64,000 bases of DNA from Bacillus sp. FJAT-27264 (GTDB taxonomy: Bacteria > Bacillota > Bacilli > Paenibacillales > Paenibacillaceae). A model generated the notes under the pieces. That model made no database searches. It was not told the origin of the DNA and saw only the letters and a program-made list of their open reading frames with translations. The stretch covers positions 186,001-250,000 of the forward strand of contig NZ_MAQW01000012.1 of NCBI RefSeq assembly GCF_001682855.1. The letters run 5' to 3'. Position 1 is the first letter of the stretch; each line of letters begins with the position of its first letter. The position numbers were made by a program, and so were the translations under genes. This document shows positions 60,969 to 64,000 of the stretch, piece after piece.

Positions 60969-61625
60969 ATGAAAATTGCCATTATTGGAGCCGGACATAT
61001 CGGCGGAAATCTTGCCCGTCGTCTTACCAAGCTTGGACATGAAGTCTCAATTGCCAATTCCCGCGGTCCCCACACCTTGACTGACCTCGCTGCTGAGACC
61101 GGTGCCACGCCTCAAGAAGTTACAGAAGTCGCCCGTGGAGCGGAGTTAGTCATTGTCACGATTCCGCAAAAGAATATTCCTGATCTTCCCGAGGGGATCT
61201 TAGATCACACTGCACCAGACACTGTCATTATTGACACCGGGAATTATTATCCCCGTCAACGTGACGGTTTGATTGCGGAGATCGAGGCTGGCTTGCCGGA
61301 AAGCCGGTGGGTCGAGCAGTACTTGAAACGCCCCGTCAATAAAGTATTCAATGGGATTACCGCTGCTAATCTGCTTGAACGCGGAGTGCCCGCTGGTTCA
61401 CCCAACCGCATTGCCCTGCCGGTAGCCGGAGATGATCCTGCTGCCAAGACCATTGTACTTCAGCTTGTCGAAGAGCTCGGTTTTGACGCTATAGATGCTG
61501 GCGGACTGGACGAGTCCTGGCGTCAGCAGCCGGGTACACCGAGCTACAGGGAGCATGGAGCAGATAGTCTCCGCCAAGCCCTGGCAGACGCCAGTCCTGA
61601 ACGAATTGAAGATTTTAAAGCCTGA
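60969..61625 (+). CDS. NADP-dependent F420-type oxidoreductase (short form)
   Basis: 218 residues with MKIAIIGAGHIGGNLARRLTKLGHEVSIANSRGP at the NADP site (Arg in SRGP favours NADPH), VIIDTGNYYP, SRWVEQYLKRPVNKVFN and DAGGLDESWRQQPGTP. About 55 percent of positions look identical to the protein at 49737-50603 over the shared length, but the C-terminal 70 residues are absent. Both copies are divergent from a TetR gene. Ribosome binding site GGAAAGGAAG. Reaction unknown; quinone or enone reduction under stress is plausible. Confidence 0.82.
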   Translation: MKIAIIGAGHIGGNLARRLTKLGHEVSIANSRGPHTLTDLAAETGATPQEVTEVARGAELVIVTIPQKNIPDLPEGILDHTAPDTVIIDTGNYYPRQRDGLIAEIEAGLPESRWVEQYLKRPVNKVFNGITAANLLERGVPAGSPNRIALPVAGDDPAAKTIVLQLVEELGFDAIDAGGLDESWRQQPGTPSYREHGADSLRQALADASPERIEDFKA

Positions 61626-61629
61626 GGCT

Positions 61630-61658
61630 TTGATTTCTAACATAAAGTAGATTATACT
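61630..61658 (+). promoter_or_regulatory. Promoter of the T-box/trpS transcript
   Basis: TTGATT (61630-61635), 17-bp spacer, TATACT (61653-61658); transcription should start near 61665, directly before the T-box leader. Confidence 0.75.
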
Positions 61659-61664
61659 AACAGA

Positions 61665-62009
61665 AATGTGAAACGGATAAACGACGTTGAAGAAGAGTAA
61701 GTACGCATCAGATATTGAGGTCCAGAGAGTCGGTGGCCGCTGTGAACCGATCCTCACCTGATGCCGAATGGGCTTCTGAGTCGCTACGCTGAACCCTAAG
61801 TAGGCGCTGCCGGGAGTCTCTCCCCGTTACCAAGAGAGGAGTATCGCAAGACCGCTATTCATGGCGTCTTCCTGTACTTTTAGTGAACCGCTTATATAGA
61901 AAGTGAACTTAAGAATCTAACGGAGCTAAATTCTTAAGTTCAGCTTATTTAGCGGTTAAAAAGGTGGTACCACGATAACCTCGTCCTTTGCGGACGGGGT
62001 TTTTTTGTA
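61665..62009 (+). ncRNA. T-box riboswitch, tryptophan-specific
   Basis: The leader has stem I (about 61675-61795) with AGAGA and GTGAACCGA elements and a specifier loop in which GAA is followed by TGG (61769-61771), the Trp codon. A stem III hairpin (61905-61941, perfect 12-bp arms GAACTTAAGAAT) follows. The T-box AAGGTGGTACCACG (61961-61974) pairs with the tRNA 3' end, and the terminator CCTCGTCC/GGACGGGG with a T-run lies at 61979-62007. Uncharged tRNA-Trp stabilises the antiterminator and allows transcription of trpS. Confidence 0.95.
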
Positions 62010-62031
62010 TTTTTTAAAGGGGGTGATGTCC

Positions 62032-62169
62032 ATGGACGATGGTTGGTGGTTCCGTAATTCTAGTCGCACAAGCCTATTATTGAGGAGGATTATTTATGAA
62101 AGAACGTATATTAACCGGAGACCGGATTACAGGAAAGCTCCATCTTGGACATTACGTCGGAAGTCTTAA
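62032..62169 (+). CDS. Upstream ORF with consecutive Trp codons, overlapping trpS
   Basis: A 45-codon frame starts at ATG 62032, eight bases after GGGGG in AAAGGGGGTGATG, which complements the 16S rRNA 3' end almost perfectly. Residues 5-6 are Trp-Trp (TGG TGG, 62044-62049). The frame continues through the trpS ribosome binding site (62082-62088) and 74 bases into trpS in another frame, ending at TAA 62167-62169. Being after the T-box terminator, it is transcribed only when trpS is. Ribosome stalling at the Trp pair would leave the trpS start free, resembling the rtpLP leader peptide that controls anti-TRAP in Bacillus. Function is inferred. Confidence 0.55.
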   Translation: MDDGWWFRNSSRTSLLLRRIIYERTYINRRPDYRKAPSWTLRRKS

Positions 62170-63091
62170 GAACCGGGTCGAATTGCAGCATCAATATGAC
62201 ACCTTTTTACTGCTTGCAGATGTGCAGGCCCTCACGACCCACTTCGAACAGCCGGAGCTGATTCAGCGCAATCTGCGTCAGGTGGCTATGGATTATTTGG
62301 CGGTGGGAATTGATCCTGAGAAGGCTACTATCCTGGTGCAGTCTTTGATCCCGGAGATTGCCGAATTAACAGCTTATTTCTCCATGTTCGTAACGGTGAA
62401 CGCTTTGCGCCATAACCCCACAATCAAGGCAGAGGCAACAGAACGCGGATTTCAGGATATGTATTATGGATTCTTGGGGTATCCAGTGAGTCAGACCGCA
62501 GATATTACCTTTTGCAAAGCGTCATTGGTGCCGGTGGGTGAAGACCAGCTTCCTCATATTGAGCAGTCCCGCAAAATCGTCCGCCGCTTCAATCAGTTAT
62601 ATAAACCCGTGCTAATCGAACCCAAAGCCCTTGTAGGCGAGATCCCTCGTCTCATCGGTCTGGATGGAAACAGCAAAATGAGCAAAAGTCTTGGAAATGC
62701 GATCTATTTGGACTCCACACCGGAGGAAATCAGCCAACAGATTCAAAAAGCGACTACGGACCCTGCCCGTATCCGCAAATCTGACCCCGGTCACCCTGAT
62801 ATCTGTCCAATCTATGCATATCATCAGGCCTTCCGCCCGCAAGGCGCACAGGAAATCCATGAAGACTGTACTAAAGGGCAGATCGGTTGCTCGGAGTGTA
62901 AAAGAAAGATTTATGGTTCCATCAATGAGCTGCTGGAGCCAATGCGGGAACGACGGGTAACGTATCAGAATCACCCCAAGCGTGTGGATGAGATTCTGAT
63001 ATCGGGTACGGAAACAGCACGCTTGACCGCCAAAGAAACGATGCTTGAGGTACGCGAAGCGATGGGCATGAACTATTTTGATGATAAATAA
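62096..63091 (+). CDS. trpS: Tryptophanyl-tRNA synthetase, second type
   Basis: 331 residues; ATG at 62096 is seven bases after GAGGAGG. Class I synthetase with the HIGH-type motif KLHLGHYVGS (residues 14-23) and KMSKS in GNSKMSKSLGNAI (about 197). The sequence MKERILTGDRITGKLHLGHY belongs to the TrpRS group typical of clostridia and of second copies in other bacteria, rather than the standard Bacillus TrpRS (usually MKTIFSGIQPSG). CSEC in the C-terminal part is normal for this group. It charges tRNA-Trp. If another trpS exists in the genome, this may be the stress-inducible or inhibitor-resistant copy. Controlled by the T-box and possibly by the upstream ORF. Confidence 0.92.
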   Translation: MKERILTGDRITGKLHLGHYVGSLKNRVELQHQYDTFLLLADVQALTTHFEQPELIQRNLRQVAMDYLAVGIDPEKATILVQSLIPEIAELTAYFSMFVTVNALRHNPTIKAEATERGFQDMYYGFLGYPVSQTADITFCKASLVPVGEDQLPHIEQSRKIVRRFNQLYKPVLIEPKALVGEIPRLIGLDGNSKMSKSLGNAIYLDSTPEEISQQIQKATTDPARIRKSDPGHPDICPIYAYHQAFRPQGAQEIHEDCTKGQIGCSECKRKIYGSINELLEPMRERRVTYQNHPKRVDEILISGTETARLTAKETMLEVREAMGMNYFDDK

Positions 63092-63583
63092 ATCGCTATA
63101 TTAAACGCATTTTAAAAACACAACGTAATTTCGAAAATGACTTCTACGTCCACTTCACTCGATAGGGCATTGGAATAACGGGAATGGCTCCTGTTATTTT
63201 CATTAAATTCTCTTCTTTTCGAAAGATAACTGGAAAATATCCCGTTAATTACCTCGTCACTAGACAATTACGGATAAAAGAGGTTTTTTAACGGGATAAA
63301 TTCCTTTTATTTATGACTAATAAGGTGAACGGAAACAATTAACGGTATATTTTCCCGCTATCAAAGTCCTCTTAGGCTCGAACATGGGCTAAGGTGAATA
63401 TTCCGGTGAAGTCTGGTTAAATCACAAGCGGCTTCATACCCTGCAGCCAAAGGATTGGCTTGCTCTCTTTGTCGATGCATAATGCAGCCCTGATCAGGAA
63501 TTCTAAAAAGAAGCAAATTGACACCATCACTTTTTTATGCGATTATATCTCTGGCAGAGGTATATAACGAGGTGAATAAATAG
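63092..63583. repeat. AT-rich intergenic region with short degenerate repeats
   Basis: No gene is supported between trpS and the PadR gene. The sequence ACGGGA/TCCCGTTA recurs in both orientations at about 63177, 63241, 63291 and as AACGG/CCCGC near 63340-63358, each with TTTTATTT or TATTTT blocks. It looks like a cluster of degenerate intergenic repeats that could fold into hairpins. A promoter for the PadR gene lies at 63518-63546. Confidence 0.45.
63518..63546 (+). promoter_or_regulatory. Promoter of the PadR gene
   Basis: TTGACA (63518-63523), 17-bp spacer, GATTAT (63541-63546), 37 bp before the start codon. Confidence 0.6.
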
Positions 63584-64000
63584 ATGAATAATGACCTTCC
63601 TGAGGAACATGAACAAGAATCTGCGCAGCCAACAATGTCGCCGGAATCGGCGCATATGGAACAGACGCCAACCGCATGGACGATCTTGGGTTTCTTATCC
63701 CTGCAACCGCGCAGCGGTTACGAAATTCGTGAAGCTGCTAAACGATCCGCAGGTTTCTTCTGGGGCATCAGTGACGGGCAGCTATATCCGCAATTGAAAG
63801 TGCTGGAGAAGCAGGAGTTGATTCAACCTTCGAGTGGAGTCGAAGGGCCCCGATCCCGCCAGCGGTGGCAGCTAACCGAAAAAGGCCGCGCAGCACTGCG
63901 GGCCTGGTTATCCACTTCCTCTGCCCCTCTTCACATTAGGGACGAGAATCTGGTTAAATTTTTATTTGCCAGTCAAGAAGAACCTGAACTGCTGCTGAAC
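63584..64000 (+). CDS. PadR-family transcriptional regulator (cut by window edge)
   Basis: 139 codons are visible; the gene continues past the right edge. After a 25-residue acidic leader the winged helix starts at TAWTILGFLSLQPRSGYEIREAAKRSAGFFWGISDGQLYPQLKVLEKQELIQ, with the wing RSRQRWQLTEKGRAALRAWL. PadR regulators sense phenolic acids, drugs or other small molecules and often control efflux genes. The GAGGTGA ribosome binding site is nine bases before the ATG. The target gene is outside the window. Confidence 0.88.
   Translation, partial: MNNDLPEEHEQESAQPTMSPESAHMEQTPTAWTILGFLSLQPRSGYEIREAAKRSAGFFWGISDGQLYPQLKVLEKQELIQPSSGVEGPRSRQRWQLTEKGRAALRAWLSTSSAPLHIRDENLVKFLFASQEEPELLLN

Noticed and set aside
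61905..61941. Perfect 12-bp hairpin considered as a trpS terminator
   Set aside because: No T-run follows; its place before the T-box sequence identifies it as stem III of the riboswitch.
62026..62095. Alternative, longer trpS start using the strong SD at 62018
   Set aside because: ATG 62026 and 62032 are not in frame with trpS; they open the separate upstream ORF.
1..64000. Search for tRNA, rRNA, insertion sequences, prophage genes and CRISPR arrays
   Set aside because: No cloverleaf-type tRNA, transposase motif, phage structural gene or regularly spaced repeat was seen on either strand.

Overview
The window looks like a Paenibacillus chromosome (Bacillota). The signs are a wall protein with three S-layer homology domains, two GH87 alpha-1,3-glucanases with discoidin modules, several ECF sigma/anti-sigma pairs with DUF4179 or DUF4367 partners, AraC-SBP fusion iron regulation, Gram-positive Fur and Zur boxes, a T-box leader, strong Shine-Dalgarno sequences and frequent TTG/GTG starts. 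There is no tRNA, rRNA, IS element, prophage or CRISPR array. Apart from one broken locus (45.2-45.6 kb) the region is intact, gene-dense chromosome rich in transport, regulation and envelope functions. Product names rest on motifs read by eye; no database search was run.

Layout: (1) 1-2 kb: an Lsa-like ABC-F antibiotic-resistance ATPase cut by the left edge, with a terminator/antiterminator leader, after a YibE/F-like protein. (2) 2-7.4 kb: two HupE/UreJ-like membrane proteins flank a wall-anchored metallophosphatase. (3) 7.5-9.5 kb: ECF sigma factor and DUF4179 partner. (4) 9.6-17.8 kb: iron block with siderophore-binding lipoprotein, two FecCD permeases, a Btr-like AraC sensor, methyltransferase, small membrane protein, Rrf2 regulator and FetAB, with Fur boxes. 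(5) 18-25.7 kb: envelope-stress block with secreted protein, glycolipid glycosyltransferase, COG4705-like protein, ABC transporter, two-component system and DedA protein. Three promoters here share one direct-repeat operator at identical spacing. (6) 25.7-30.1 kb: HxlR/AHL-lactonase-like, TetR/isochorismatase-like and MFS genes. (7) 30.4-35.2 kb: ArsR-like regulator with two ABC exporter half-subunits. (8) 35.4-41.3 kb: second ECF pair, GNAT, S51 peptidase, lipoprotein and an orphan peptide-binding protein. (9) 41.4-45.6 kb: Zur-type folE2, polysaccharide deacetylase, YkoP-like protein, serine hydrolase, broken oxidoreductase/GNAT locus. (10) 45.8-50.6 kb: ArsR, MFS, ROK, TetR and an F420-type NADP oxidoreductase. 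(11) 50.7-57 kb: tandem GH87 genes. (12) 57.5-61.6 kb: MerR-SDR fusion, MFS, TetR, second NADP oxidoreductase. (13) 61.6-63.1 kb: T-box, a tandem-Trp upstream ORF and trpS. (14) Intergenic repeats and a PadR gene cut by the right edge.

Most worth following up: the local regulon TTAA-N7-TTAA-N20-(-10) around the two-component system; the strong-SD upstream ORF with consecutive Trp codons between the T-box terminator and trpS; the ABC-F attenuator; and the MerR-SDR fusion with an internal ribosome binding site and a 19-bp-spacer promoter.
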